A stretch of DNA of 64,000 bases from Polaribacter sejongensis (GTDB taxonomy: Bacteria; Bacteroidota; Bacteroidia; Flavobacteriales; Flavobacteriaceae): NCBI RefSeq assembly GCF_038024065.1, contig NZ_CP150667.1:682001-746000 (forward strand). Reading direction: 5' to 3'. The notes under the pieces are model-generated. The model saw only the letters and a program-made list of their open reading frames with translations, was not told the origin of the DNA and did no database searches. A program made the translations under genes and the position numbers. This document shows, piece after piece, positions 1 through 8,039 of this stretch. How positions within the stretch are numbered: the stretch's first letter is position 1; each line of letters begins with the position of its first letter.

Positions 1-410
1 AATGCAATTCCGTCTGCAACACCTAATTGTGGACCTAAATGAGAGATCATGCCTACAATATTGTATTCTTGTGCACCAAAATGAAAACTTCTATCTCTAC
101 CTTTTGTAAAGCCGTTCATTTTTCCTTGCCATTGAGAAAATAATTTATGCAAAGGGATTTCTCTAGTAGTAAAAACTCCTAAATTTCTGTGCATTGGTAA
201 AATATACTCCTCTTTTTCTAAAGCTGCTGTAACACCAACTGAAATTGCTTCTTGACCAATTCCTGAAAACCATTTAGATATTTTCCCTTGCCTTAAGAGA
301 ATTAGCATTTTTTCCTCGATTAAGCGAGGTTTTAACATGTATTTATAGAGGCTTAATAACGTATCGTTATGAATGGAAAGAGGTTTAATAAAATCAATTT
401 TTGAAGACAT
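1..410 (-). CDS. 2-oxoacid dehydrogenase E1 component, N-terminal part (partial)
   Basis: The visible 136 residues are the start of a thiamine-diphosphate dependent E1 enzyme, which decarboxylates branched-chain or related 2-oxoacids in a dehydrogenase complex. The gene leaves the window on the left. Recognisable stretches are MLKPRLIEEKMLILLRQGK, WFSGIGQEAISVG and ILPMHRNLGVFTTRE, the conserved opening of the alpha subunit. Flavobacteria commonly carry an alpha/beta fusion of this enzyme, but the beta half would lie outside the window, so fusion is inference. It is preceded by an Lrp-type regulator on the same strand, separated by a terminator, so the two are probably transcribed separately. 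Confidence 0.85.
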   Translation of the reverse strand, partial: MSSKIDFIKPLSIHNDTLLSLYKYMLKPRLIEEKMLILLRQGKISKWFSGIGQEAISVGVTAALEKEEYILPMHRNLGVFTTREIPLHKLFSQWQGKMNGFTKGRDRSFHFGAQEYNIVGMISHLGPQLGVADGIA

Positions 411-470
411 AAATTGTAGATTTTATAGTTATGCTAACAAACATACAGATAAAGGGATAGAATCCATAAA

Positions 471-502
471 AAAAACCTTATCATTTTACTGATAAGGTTT
501 TA
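471..502 (-). terminator. Rho-independent terminator after the Lrp gene
   Basis: AAAACCTTATCA and TGATAAGGTTTT form a 12-bp perfect stem with a loop of six bases. Read on the minus strand the stem is followed by a T run. It lies just past the stop of the Lrp-type gene and before the E1 gene. Confidence 0.8.
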
Positions 503-524
503 AATGGTATTAAAAAAAAGAAGC

Positions 525-1004
525 TTACAGTTGTTGAAAAATCTCGTGCATCATTCTCTTTTTATCATTGATGCTTTCTTCTAAAGCAATCATTGTTTCT
601 GTTCTATTTACTCCAGGAATATCGTCTATTCTGTAAATAATGTCTTTTGCATCATTAGTACCTTTTGCTCTTACTTTACAAAAAATATTGTATTTTCCAG
701 CAGTTACATAGGCTACAGTAACGTTTGGAATGTTTCTTAAATCTGCAATAACATTCTGAGTCATAGAGGTTTTTTCTAGATACACACCTACATGTGCTAT
801 GAAAGAATACCCCATTTTCTCATAGTTTAAAGTAAGCGTAGATCCTTGAATAATACCTTCATCTTCCATTTTTTTTACACGTACGTGAATGGTACCTGCA
901 GATACCAATAGTTGTTTTGCAATATCGGTAAAAGGAGTCCTTGCATTTTCAATTAACACATCTAAAATCTGATGATCTATTTCGTCTAATATAAATTTTT
1001 TCAT
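525..1004 (-). CDS. Lrp/AsnC family transcriptional regulator
   Basis: A 159-residue protein of normal family length. Residues 5-60 form the winged helix-turn-helix (DHQILDVLIENARTPFTDIA ...), and residues 65-150 the RAM/AsnC ligand-binding fold (GVYLEKT, VTAGKYNIFCKVRAKG, IPGVNRTETMIALEE). Such proteins form octamers that sense amino acids and control amino-acid metabolism. It lies next to a branched-chain-type E1 gene, which would suit an amino-acid sensor, but that link is inference. The gene has its own terminator downstream. Confidence 0.92.
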   Translation of the reverse strand: MKKFILDEIDHQILDVLIENARTPFTDIAKQLLVSAGTIHVRVKKMEDEGIIQGSTLTLNYEKMGYSFIAHVGVYLEKTSMTQNVIADLRNIPNVTVAYVTAGKYNIFCKVRAKGTNDAKDIIYRIDDIPGVNRTETMIALEESINDKKRMMHEIFQQL

Positions 1005-1080
1005 TTTTTACGTATTATTCAAATTACTACGCAAATTTATGATTTTAATTTAATTAAACTAACATAAAACTAACAAATAC

Positions 1081-2139
1081 TTAAACTTTTTTATCTTCGA
1101 AAACGATTTCGCAGTGTCCAATCTTAGAAATTAAACTATTTTCATCTACTTTGTTTAATTTTGAGACAAATTTCCCTTCTATTATTTTGTCTTCATATTG
1201 GTATGCAACGTCTTGTTTATGATCAGCATATCTATGAATAACATCGTAGAAAATTTTATCATTATTCGGAATGTTAAAATAATCCTCATAATTGATAAAC
1301 GAATTTGAGTTTGCTATGTGATGCAGTCCTTGTAATATAGAAAAGAAAGTATATTTTCTAGACTCTTCCCTGTCGTAGTCATCCGGATAATGACCAGATT
1401 CAATTAAAATAGTGTTATATCCTAATTTTTGAAAATTATCTCCTGTAGCTGTCGGGTAAAATTCATCCGTATATCTACCAATAAAATTAGGAATCACGTT
1501 CTGTAGCATCGCATTCATGCTTACAATCACATCCATAGTAGCTATCCTCCCTTTTGTAAGTCCTCTTGTAATTTCTTCCGAAGGAGCTAAAAAAGATATC
1601 GTTGCAGGGTTTTTAGTTCCTTCTACGCTAAAAATAGTTCTCTGATCGTGTAGGTTGAAACAAAACTGCGGATTAAAATCTTCTAGAATGCTGCGCAATA
1701 GTCTGCTTTCTTTTGCTTCTCTATTTACGGCATCTCTATTTAAATCAACATTATTGGCATTAACTCTAGTGTATGCAAGTGCGCCATCTGGGTTTAACAT
1801 CGGTATAAAAACCAACGTACATTCTTCTAGTATTTTTGTAAAAGTACTCTCAGATGAATTTAAAATACAGTTAAAAAGATCAAACAATGCTCTTGTACCT
1901 GTGCTTTCGTTTCCGTGCATTTGAGACCATAATAATATTTTTTTAGAGCCCGTACCAATTTTTAATTGATGAATAGGTCTGTCTTCTTCTGAAGTACCAA
2001 TTTTTGAAACCTCAAATTTTGAAGCGTATTTAGAAAATAAATTTTCGATGTCTTTATAGGTAATCCATTTTCCTTGTAGCGCATTTTCTTTTTCTACGGA
2101 ATAAATATTTTCTAAAAAATCGATTGGTAAAGTATTCAT
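1081..2139 (-). CDS. M14 family zinc carboxypeptidase
   Basis: A 352-residue metallopeptidase. Zinc ligands are visible as H75 and E78 in QMHGNES and H164 in FNLHDQ. The family's NPDG (116-119) and VDLNRD (131-136) segments are present, and E247 in ILIESGHYPDD fits the catalytic glutamate. There is no clear signal peptide, so it is probably cytoplasmic. The catalytic domain covers about residues 30-280; the last 70 residues are an extra C-terminal segment. Substrate is unknown; related proteins remove C-terminal residues from peptides or act on peptidoglycan stem peptides. Confidence 0.88.
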   Translation of the reverse strand: MNTLPIDFLENIYSVEKENALQGKWITYKDIENLFSKYASKFEVSKIGTSEEDRPIHQLKIGTGSKKILLWSQMHGNESTGTRALFDLFNCILNSSESTFTKILEECTLVFIPMLNPDGALAYTRVNANNVDLNRDAVNREAKESRLLRSILEDFNPQFCFNLHDQRTIFSVEGTKNPATISFLAPSEEITRGLTKGRIATMDVIVSMNAMLQNVIPNFIGRYTDEFYPTATGDNFQKLGYNTILIESGHYPDDYDREESRKYTFFSILQGLHHIANSNSFINYEDYFNIPNNDKIFYDVIHRYADHKQDVAYQYEDKIIEGKFVSKLNKVDENSLISKIGHCEIVFEDKKV

Positions 2140-2302
2140 GGTATGCTAATATTTTTTTTCAAAAATAAAGAATTTTTAAAAGCTAACTGTCATATAAATT
2201 TAATCATATCTATAATTATTTATAAAAAAGAAGCTCTAAGGATTACAATAATTACCGTTTTAAAATATTTTTTAATTGAATAATTGATGGTCATTTATGC
2301 AT

Positions 2303-2396
2303 TTACAATTGTTAATAGTTTACAAGTTACAATTGTAAATTCATTACTTGTTACAAATGTAAATAGAGTTTTCAGATGAGTGTGTTACTTTTGTAA
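2303..2396. promoter_or_regulatory. Array of four operator-like palindromes upstream of the XRE gene
   Basis: Four versions of one palindrome occur at 2303-2314 (TTACAATTGTTA), 2327-2338 (TTACAATTGTAA), 2351-2362 (TTACAAATGTAA) and 2385-2396 (TTACTTTTGTAA). The first three centres are exactly 24 bp apart and the last is 34 bp further. The fourth contains a TAnnTTTG box (2386-2393). The surrounding stretch 2140-2611 shows no gene. A dimeric regulator binding cooperatively on one face of the helix would give this spacing; the neighbouring XRE protein is the obvious candidate, by inference. Confidence 0.5.
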
Positions 2397-2583
2397 ATTG
2401 CATTATGTAATCAGTACTATTCATATTGTTCTTAAGTAAAAATAGATAATAAAACCTTATAGTTAAATATTAAAACATTATCATTTAGATGTTTATGTAG
2501 TTTACCTGAAGTTTTACTTAATGTGGTAAATCACTATTTAAACTGTTTACAATTATATCTTTTGTTACTGTCATTAGATTGTA

Positions 2584-2591
2584 TACATTTG
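2584..2591 (+). promoter_or_regulatory. Candidate -7 promoter box of the XRE gene
   Basis: TACATTTG matches the Bacteroidetes -7 form TAnnTTTG and lies 20 bp before the start codon. It sits inside GTATACATTTGTATAA, which resembles the upstream operator palindromes, so binding there could block transcription. No convincing -33 TTG was seen at the usual distance. Confidence 0.4.
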
Positions 2592-2611
2592 TATAAAGAA
2601 ACATTATTACA

Positions 2612-2965
2612 ATGGTAAACATATCTGAATTTACTACACGTTTAAAACAAGTGATGGAATTTCATCAATTATCTGCCTCTATGTTTGCAGATAAGGTTGG
2701 CGTACAACGCTCCAGTATTTCCCATATCCTATCCGGAAGAAATAAACCAAGTTTAGACTTTATCCTAAAAGTAACTACAGAATTTAATGATGTAGATATG
2801 TATTGGTTGCTGAACGGAAAAGGTAGTTTTCCAAAAAATGCAGAACCGAAGGCAGCTACTGCTCCAACTTTTTTTAACGACACTTCGCCTGAAACTGTTG
2901 GAAAAAAAATACAACGTATTGTCGTTTTTTATTCTGATGGTACTTTTGATGAATATCAGAAATGA
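2612..2965 (+). CDS. XRE-family helix-turn-helix regulator
   Basis: A 117-residue DNA-binding protein. Residues 7-60 are a Cro/CI-type domain with a recognition region reading MFADKVGVQRSSISHILSGR. A linker rich in Pro and Ala (74-88) is followed by a short tail, KKIQRIVVFYSDGTFDEYQK, which looks like a small beta hairpin. The gene starts 56 bp before the HipA-like kinase gene and reads the same way, so a HipB-like role is possible. It could also be an unrelated stand-alone regulator. The palindrome row upstream suggests self-regulation. Confidence 0.85.
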   Translation: MVNISEFTTRLKQVMEFHQLSASMFADKVGVQRSSISHILSGRNKPSLDFILKVTTEFNDVDMYWLLNGKGSFPKNAEPKAATAPTFFNDTSPETVGKKIQRIVVFYSDGTFDEYQK

Positions 2966-3021
2966 TAAAAAAAATCTTCTTATTAAACTTCAAGTTATAG
3001 AATTAGTATAATTTAGTATTT

Positions 3022-3801
3022 ATGAATACAATTGATATTAGAACCGTAAATGTTGTGCAATACTTACAACCTTTACGAGAAGGCGGATCTTTGCCTGCAA
3101 TCGTAAAAGCTGACGATGGCTTTTTATACGTACTTAAATTTAGAGGTGCAGGTCAAGGTAAAAAAGCATTGATCTCAGAATTTATAGGAGGAGAACTAGC
3201 AAGAGCAATTGGCCTACATGTTCCTGAACTCGTTTTTATGAATTTAGACGATTCTTTTAGTAAAACAGAACCTGATGAAGAAATTCAGGATTTATTAAAA
3301 TTTAGTGTCGGTTTAAATTTAGGATTGCATTTTTTATCGAGCGCAATTACGTATGATCCTTTAGTTTCTGAGGTTGATGAATTTACAGCTTCTAAAGTAG
3401 TGCTTTTAGACAGTTTGATTAGTAATATTGATAGAACTGCAAAAAATGCAAACCTGCTAAGTTGGAATAATGAACTTTGGATTATTGATAATGGAGCCAG
3501 TTTTTACTTTCATCATAATTGGGCGACTTGGGAAAACCATTTGACAAGAACTTTTCCTTTAATAAAAGACCATGTACTTTTACCTAAAGCAACCAAATTA
3601 CAAAATGCAGCATCAGAAATTAAACTAGTTATTAATAACGCTGTAATAGAAGATATCGTTGCTAACATTCCTGAAGATTGGTTAATTAATGAAGGCGATG
3701 TTTTAAAGCCAGAAGAAATAAGAGCTGCGTACATTCAATTTTTAAATGCGAAACTTTTAATGATAGACGAACTAGTTAAAGAAGCAGAAAATGCAAGATA
3801 A
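3022..3801 (+). CDS. HipA-like kinase domain protein
   Basis: A 259-residue protein of the short HipA-like kinase group. The catalytic loop reads SNIDRTAKNANLL with D137, N142 and N144, and the metal-binding motif is IIDNG with D156, so the kinase core looks intact. It lacks the N-terminal subdomain of full-length HipA (about 440 residues). The 3' end overlaps the DUF3037 gene by 11 bp, a fixed pairing in many genomes. Classical HipA phosphorylates an aminoacyl-tRNA synthetase; the target here is unknown. Confidence 0.8.
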   Translation: MNTIDIRTVNVVQYLQPLREGGSLPAIVKADDGFLYVLKFRGAGQGKKALISEFIGGELARAIGLHVPELVFMNLDDSFSKTEPDEEIQDLLKFSVGLNLGLHFLSSAITYDPLVSEVDEFTASKVVLLDSLISNIDRTAKNANLLSWNNELWIIDNGASFYFHHNWATWENHLTRTFPLIKDHVLLPKATKLQNAASEIKLVINNAVIEDIVANIPEDWLINEGDVLKPEEIRAAYIQFLNAKLLMIDELVKEAENAR

Positions 3802-4174
3802 AGTTACATTTGAATATGCTATTATTAGATTGGTACCAAAAGTAGAACGCGAAGAATTCTTTAATATAGGAGTCATATTATTTTCTAAACGAAAAAAGTT
3901 CTTGGATATAAAATACCACATCAATGCTGATAAACTAAAAGCATTAGCACCAGAATTAGAGTTAGAGATTTTAAACAACTATTTAAATGCTTGGAAACTA
4001 ATTTGTGAAGGAAAAGTTGCAGGTGGTAAAATTGGTGAATTTGAAATATCAGATCGTTTTAGATGGTTAGCGGCCTGCAGAAGCACCATTATACAGAGTT
4101 CTAAAACGCATCCGGGTTTATGTGATGAGCCCGAGAAAGATTTGAATGATATTTTTGACAAATATGTTTTGTAA
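3791..4174 (+). CDS. DUF3037 domain protein
   Basis: A 127-residue protein recognised by the opening FEYAIIRLVPKVEREEFFNIGVILF and the later FRWLAACRSTIIQSSKTHPGLC, both typical of DUF3037. It overlaps the HipA-like gene by 11 bp, so the two are translationally coupled and probably act together. The biochemical role is unknown. It could be the partner or modulator of the kinase; no toxin or antitoxin activity can be read from the sequence. Confidence 0.8.
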   Translation: MQDKVTFEYAIIRLVPKVEREEFFNIGVILFSKRKKFLDIKYHINADKLKALAPELELEILNNYLNAWKLICEGKVAGGKIGEFEISDRFRWLAACRSTIIQSSKTHPGLCDEPEKDLNDIFDKYVL

Positions 4175-4186
4175 AAAATAATAATT

Positions 4187-4477
4187 ATGCATGGATCGTT
4201 TGGAGCATTAACTACATTAATTAAAAAACAGGAAGCTGCTAAAAACAGAAAAGCTTCTTTAAAATATGAACTTCAAAAAAGAAGAGAAAGTTTACTGCAT
4301 AGCAAACCTGAACAAGAGTTAGAATTTCCTGAGATTTCTAAAACAGAAATGAAAATTTTAAAAGAAGAAATTAGAAAGAAATATAAAGCAGCCCGCATTA
4401 AAAACATAGCAGTTAATTTTTTTTTAATCATTTTTGTGCTGCTTATCTTTTATTTAATCGGAAGTATTAGAAAGTAA
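4187..4477 (+). CDS. Small protein with one C-terminal membrane helix
   Basis: A 96-residue protein not assigned to a named family. Residues 1-70 are charged and probably helical (KNRKASLKYELQKRRES ...); residues 73-92 form one hydrophobic helix (IAVNFFLIIFVLLIFYLIG). It would sit as a tail-anchored membrane protein with the basic part in the cytoplasm. It follows the DUF3037 gene by 12 bp and precedes the MscS gene by 35 bp, so it may share their transcript. Confidence 0.65.
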   Translation: MHGSFGALTTLIKKQEAAKNRKASLKYELQKRRESLLHSKPEQELEFPEISKTEMKILKEEIRKKYKAARIKNIAVNFFLIIFVLLIFYLIGSIRK

Positions 4478-4512
4478 TCTATCCAAAATAATACTTTACA
4501 AATAATAATTAT

Positions 4513-5343
4513 ATGGAATTATTAAAGACAATTTTAGAATTTGAACTCTTTAGTTTTGAAGAATACAGCTTAAAAATAGGTGCTTTATGCCTAGTGCTAT
4601 TAATTTACTTAGTTACAAAAGTTGCTTTGTGGTTGTTAAAAAAATCTTTATTTAGAAATAAAAGTGTAGATGAGTTTAGTAAAGGAAATACCTATTCATT
4701 ATTCCAGATTATAAAATATATAATTTGGGTACTTTCATTTGGTTTTATGTTAGAGGCCTTAGGTATTGAAGTAACCCTTTTAATAGCAGGGTCTGCAGCA
4801 TTATTAGTTGGGGTTGGACTTGGTTTACAACAAACGTTTAATGATGTTATTTCTGGTATTATTTTGCTTTCTGAAAGGTCTATTAGAATTTCAGATGTTT
4901 TAGAAATTGATGGAGATACTGTGAAAATACAAGAGATTGGTTTGCGAACATCCAAAGGATTAAATACAGACGATATTTCTATTATTATCCCTAATTCTTT
5001 AATCACTACTAATAAAGTAATTAATTGGAGTCATCAAGCTAATTTGAATCGTTTTAGAATTGATATTAGAGTTTCTTACAATTGTGATGTAGAATTTGTA
5101 ATTAAAATTCTAGAAGAAAGCGCTAGAGAGCATGCGGAAGTTAGTATAAATAAAAAGGTAGAAGCACGATTATTGAGTTTTGGAGAATCGTCTTTAAATT
5201 TTCAAGTATTGTTTTATAGTAGTACCATTTTTAGATCTGATAGAATGAAAAGTGACATCCGTAGAGTTATAAGGCGTAAGTTTGTAGAAAATAACATTGC
5301 AATTCCTTTTCCACAAATGGATGTACATGTTAAAACGAAGTAA
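4513..5343 (+). CDS. MscS-family mechanosensitive ion channel
   Basis: A 276-residue small-conductance channel protein of the inner membrane. Membrane helices lie at about 19-40, 57-80 and 87-105. The pore-lining helix reads ALLVGVGLGLQQTFNDVISG, rich in Gly and Ala as in MscS TM3, and is followed by the beta domain (DVLEIDGDTVKIQEIGLRTS) and the C-terminal alpha/beta domain. It releases solutes on osmotic downshock. A second, longer MscS relative is encoded at 36100. Confidence 0.9.
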   Translation: MELLKTILEFELFSFEEYSLKIGALCLVLLIYLVTKVALWLLKKSLFRNKSVDEFSKGNTYSLFQIIKYIIWVLSFGFMLEALGIEVTLLIAGSAALLVGVGLGLQQTFNDVISGIILLSERSIRISDVLEIDGDTVKIQEIGLRTSKGLNTDDISIIIPNSLITTNKVINWSHQANLNRFRIDIRVSYNCDVEFVIKILEESAREHAEVSINKKVEARLLSFGESSLNFQVLFYSSTIFRSDRMKSDIRRVIRRKFVENNIAIPFPQMDVHVKTK

Positions 5344-5435
5344 TCATTAAAAAAAATGATAAAAAAACAATAATTAAATTAAACCCTAAAGGGAAATATC
5401 AGTCCTTATAATATATTTTAAAATTAAATAATATC

Positions 5436-5951
5436 ATGGCAAAAAGAAAGACGCCCTTCTCATTTCAAATTAGAATTATTCACAGATATTTAGGTTATTT
5501 TTTAGCCGGAATTATGTTTGTATACGCATTAAGCGGAATTTTAATGGTTTTTAGAGACACTGACTTCCTAAAAACAGAAGTAATCACCGAAAAGAAATTA
5601 GCACCAAATTTATCTGCACGAGACCTAGCTCCTATTTTTAAAAAAGGCGCAAAAGTATTAAATAAAGAAGGTGATGTTTTATATTTAAAAAATGGAAATT
5701 ACAATCAAAAAACTGGAGTTGCTAACATTAAAAAAATGCAATTGCCATTCGTGCTTAATAAAATGGAAAAACTACATAAAGCAAATACAAGTAGTCCTCT
5801 TTATTTTTTAAACATCTTTTTTGGAGTCTCTTTACTATTCTTTGTTTTTTCTGCTTTTTGGATGTATACACCAAAAATGCCTGTTTTTAAAAAAGGAATG
5901 TATTTTGCTGCTGGTGGAATTCTACTAACAATTATTCTGTTGTTCGTTTAA
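5436..5951 (+). CDS. PepSY-associated membrane protein
   Basis: A 171-residue protein. The opening FQIRIIHRYLGYFLAGIMFVYALSG is the characteristic first helix of PepSY-associated membrane proteins. Further helices lie at about 121-143 and 151-170. The segment between them (about 45-115) is outside the membrane and contains one PepSY-like unit. Related proteins are linked to iron-siderophore reduction or respiratory electron transfer, but this short form has no assigned reaction. A strong terminator follows. Confidence 0.75.
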   Translation: MAKRKTPFSFQIRIIHRYLGYFLAGIMFVYALSGILMVFRDTDFLKTEVITEKKLAPNLSARDLAPIFKKGAKVLNKEGDVLYLKNGNYNQKTGVANIKKMQLPFVLNKMEKLHKANTSSPLYFLNIFFGVSLLFFVFSAFWMYTPKMPVFKKGMYFAAGGILLTIILLFV

Positions 5952-5986
5952 AAAAGAACTGAACTTTTTTTTAATAATATAAGATA

Positions 5987-6026
5987 TACTCAAAACAGCT
6001 TTAATAATTGTTTTGAGTATTTTTTA
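5987..6026 (+). terminator. Terminator after the PepSY-type gene
   Basis: ATACTCAAAACA (5987-5998) pairs with TGTTTTGAGTAT (6009-6020) and is followed by a T run. It separates two convergent genes; the reverse strand has a shorter T tract, so it could work both ways. Confidence 0.85.
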
Positions 6027-6056
6027 TACGTACAAATATTTTAAATTCTAGTTCGC

Positions 6057-6368
6057 TTATTGCTTAATATCCTCTAATCCCCATTTGTCTAAACTCCTCA
6101 AAATACCTTCTAAAGATTGTCCTCTTTTGGTTAATGTATATTCCACCTTTGGCGGAACAACAGGGTAGACTTTCCTAGAAATCAATCCATCTTTTTCTAA
6201 TTCTCTTACAGTTTGTGTAAACATTTTGTTAGAAATACCTTCAATATGTTTTTGTAAAATACCTGAACGCAATCCTCCTTTTAGTAAATGAAACAAAACT
6301 AAAGGTTTCCACTTTGTGCCAATTAAATTCATAGTGTAATTTAGCGGACAAGTAATTTTTTCTATCAA
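6057..6368 (-). CDS. HxlR-family regulator
   Basis: A 103-residue winged-helix protein. CPLNYTMNLIGTKWKPLVLF is the HxlR signature start with its conserved cysteine, and ISNKMFTQTVRELEKDGLIS is the recognition region. The lone Cys8 is the residue that senses reactive electrophiles or oxidants in several relatives. The gene is divergent from a VOC enzyme gene, the usual arrangement in which it controls its neighbour, and the shared intergenic space has a perfect palindrome. Confidence 0.9.
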   Translation of the reverse strand: MIEKITCPLNYTMNLIGTKWKPLVLFHLLKGGLRSGILQKHIEGISNKMFTQTVRELEKDGLISRKVYPVVPPKVEYTLTKRGQSLEGILRSLDKWGLEDIKQ

Positions 6369-6440
6369 AATTTATTATTTATTTTACTGATAATCATTAA
6401 TTTACTCTTTTTTGCAACTATACTACTTTTTGGTAAGTTA

Positions 6441-6471
6441 TTGCCCAATAGGCAAATATAGATTAATTTTG
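6441..6471 (+). promoter_or_regulatory. Promoter with HxlR operator candidate
   Basis: The perfect inverted repeat TTGCC-caata-GGCAA (6441-6455) overlaps the -33 TTG of a promoter whose -7 box is TAATTTTG (6464-6471), with 20 bp between them. The start codon of the VOC gene is 18 bp past the -7 box. A repressor bound to the palindrome would cover the -33 region. Confidence 0.6.
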
Positions 6472-6489
6472 TAATGTAAATTAGAAATT

Positions 6490-6996
6490 ATGAAAACAAA
6501 ACAAGAGTACCCAAAATCATTTTCACATATAGGTCTTACCGTTCCAAATATTAAAGAAGCAGTAAAATTTTATTCAGAAGTAATGGGTTGGTATATTATT
6601 ATGGAGCCTTCTGTAGTTAAAAAAGAAACTGCCATTGGTTTAATGTGTATTGATGTTTTTGGTGAAGATTGGGAAGAATTCGAAATCGCACATTTATCTA
6701 CTTCAGACGGAATTGGAGTTGAGTTATTTTCATTTCCACAAGGCATAAAAGAAGCACCAGAATTTAATCCTTTTAATACAGGGCTTTTTCACTTTTGTAT
6801 TCAAGATCCAAATATCGAAGAATTAGTTGATGAAATAGTTGCTTACGGAGGCAAACAAAGAATGCCAATTAGAGAATATTATCCAAAAGATAAACCTTTT
6901 AAAATGTGTTATGTAGAAGATCCTTTCGGAATCGTTTTTGAAGTGTATACACATAGTTACGAGTTAACCTATTCTTCTGGAGCGTATGCAAAATAA
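6490..6996 (+). CDS. VOC-family (glyoxalase-like) protein
   Basis: A 168-residue protein of the vicinal oxygen chelate superfamily. The start SFSHIGLTVPNIKEAVKFYSEVMGW and end CYVEDPFGIVFEVYTHSYE carry the paired betaalphabetabetabeta modules. Candidate metal ligands are H17 in SHIGL, H in LFHFCIQD and E in IVFEVY. Members detoxify dicarbonyls or act as dioxygenases; the exact substrate cannot be told. It is divergent from the HxlR gene, consistent with induction by a reactive metabolite. Confidence 0.85.
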   Translation: MKTKQEYPKSFSHIGLTVPNIKEAVKFYSEVMGWYIIMEPSVVKKETAIGLMCIDVFGEDWEEFEIAHLSTSDGIGVELFSFPQGIKEAPEFNPFNTGLFHFCIQDPNIEELVDEIVAYGGKQRMPIREYYPKDKPFKMCYVEDPFGIVFEVYTHSYELTYSSGAYAK

Positions 6997-7006
6997 AAAC
7001 AATTAA

Positions 7007-7079
7007 CTTAGCAACTTACGTTGATTTTGTTTCAGTATTAAAACCGAAAAAAATTAACGTAAAGTTATAAAAAGCTAAG
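7007..7079 (+). promoter_or_regulatory. Long imperfect inverted repeat abutting a start codon
   Basis: CTTAGC and AACTTACGTTGATTTT at the left are mirrored by AAAATTAACGTAAAGTT and GCTAAG at the right, ending one base before the ATG at 7081. In RNA it would fold the translation start region into a hairpin; in DNA it could be an operator. The role is unknown. Confidence 0.35.
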
Positions 7080-7080
7080 A

Positions 7081-8004
7081 ATGAAGAAAAATGTTGCACT
7101 TATAATACTCTTATCATTTTTGATTTCCTGTAAATCAGAAAAGAAAAAAGAATTTGAAAAAGAGGTTAAAATAGAGACTTTTATTACTGATGATTTTGAA
7201 ATTATAAAACCAATTGAAGATTCTAAAGCTGTATTAATTTTATTTGGTGGTTTTGGAGAAAAAGCTGTCGATATAAAAAGAGAGTTCCAGGTTTTAGACA
7301 TTGCTAAAAAGAATCAAATAAGTTTGGTTTTAATGAATTATAGCAACAAACTTTGGCTTGAGGAAAATGACAAAAAGAACTTAGCAACACTTTTACAAAA
7401 CACTTTAGAGAAACATAATTTAAGCCATAAAGATATTTATATTGGCGGTTTTTCAAGTGGAGGAATTGTAAGTTTACTAATCAGTAATTATATTACCGGC
7501 ATGAAAGAGTTTTATATTGATCCTAAAGGAGTTTTTATAGCGGATTCTCCTATTGATCTTTTAGCATTGTATAAAGCTTCTGAAATAAATATAAAAAAGA
7601 ATTTTTCTGACGTAGCTGTTCAAGAAAGTACTTGGATACTTCAGCTATTTAATAAAGAACTAGGAAACCCAAAAGATGGAATTTCTAATTACGAAAAACA
7701 TGCAGTATTTACTTCTGAATCTAATTACACTAAGAACCTCAGTAATTTAAAAAACACTAAAATTAGATTATATACTGAACCAGATCTAAATTGGTGGAAA
7801 GTAAATAGAAAGACTGATTTTGAACAAACAAATGCGTATTACATTCAAAAATTATCTAAATCTTTACATAAACTTGGTTTTAAAGATGTAGCATATATTG
7901 CTACAAAAAATAAAGGTTATAGAGCTAATGGTGATAAACATCCTCATAGTTGGTCTATTATTGATAAAGAGAATTTATTTAATTGGATATTGAATAATAA
8001 TTAG
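7081..8004 (+). CDS. Alpha/beta-hydrolase-like lipoprotein
   Basis: A 307-residue lipoprotein with lipobox LISC and acylated Cys17. The segment AVLILFGGFGE resembles the oxyanion region of alpha/beta hydrolases. The nucleophile elbow reads GGFSSGG with S125, and H287 or H289 near the C-terminus (GDKHPHSW) may be the catalytic histidine. It probably sits in the periplasm or on the outer membrane. Substrate unknown. It is a single gene following the inverted repeat at 7007 and ending in a structured terminator-like element. Confidence 0.7.
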   Translation: MKKNVALIILLSFLISCKSEKKKEFEKEVKIETFITDDFEIIKPIEDSKAVLILFGGFGEKAVDIKREFQVLDIAKKNQISLVLMNYSNKLWLEENDKKNLATLLQNTLEKHNLSHKDIYIGGFSSGGIVSLLISNYITGMKEFYIDPKGVFIADSPIDLLALYKASEINIKKNFSDVAVQESTWILQLFNKELGNPKDGISNYEKHAVFTSESNYTKNLSNLKNTKIRLYTEPDLNWWKVNRKTDFEQTNAYYIQKLSKSLHKLGFKDVAYIATKNKGYRANGDKHPHSWSIIDKENLFNWILNNN

Positions 8005-8039
8005 TTCTAGTAAAGGGGCAATGTTTACAAACAAGTTTT

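Noticed and set aside
1655..1924. Plus-strand frame inside the M14 gene
   Set aside because: It is the shadow of a clear minus-strand gene with catalytic motifs.
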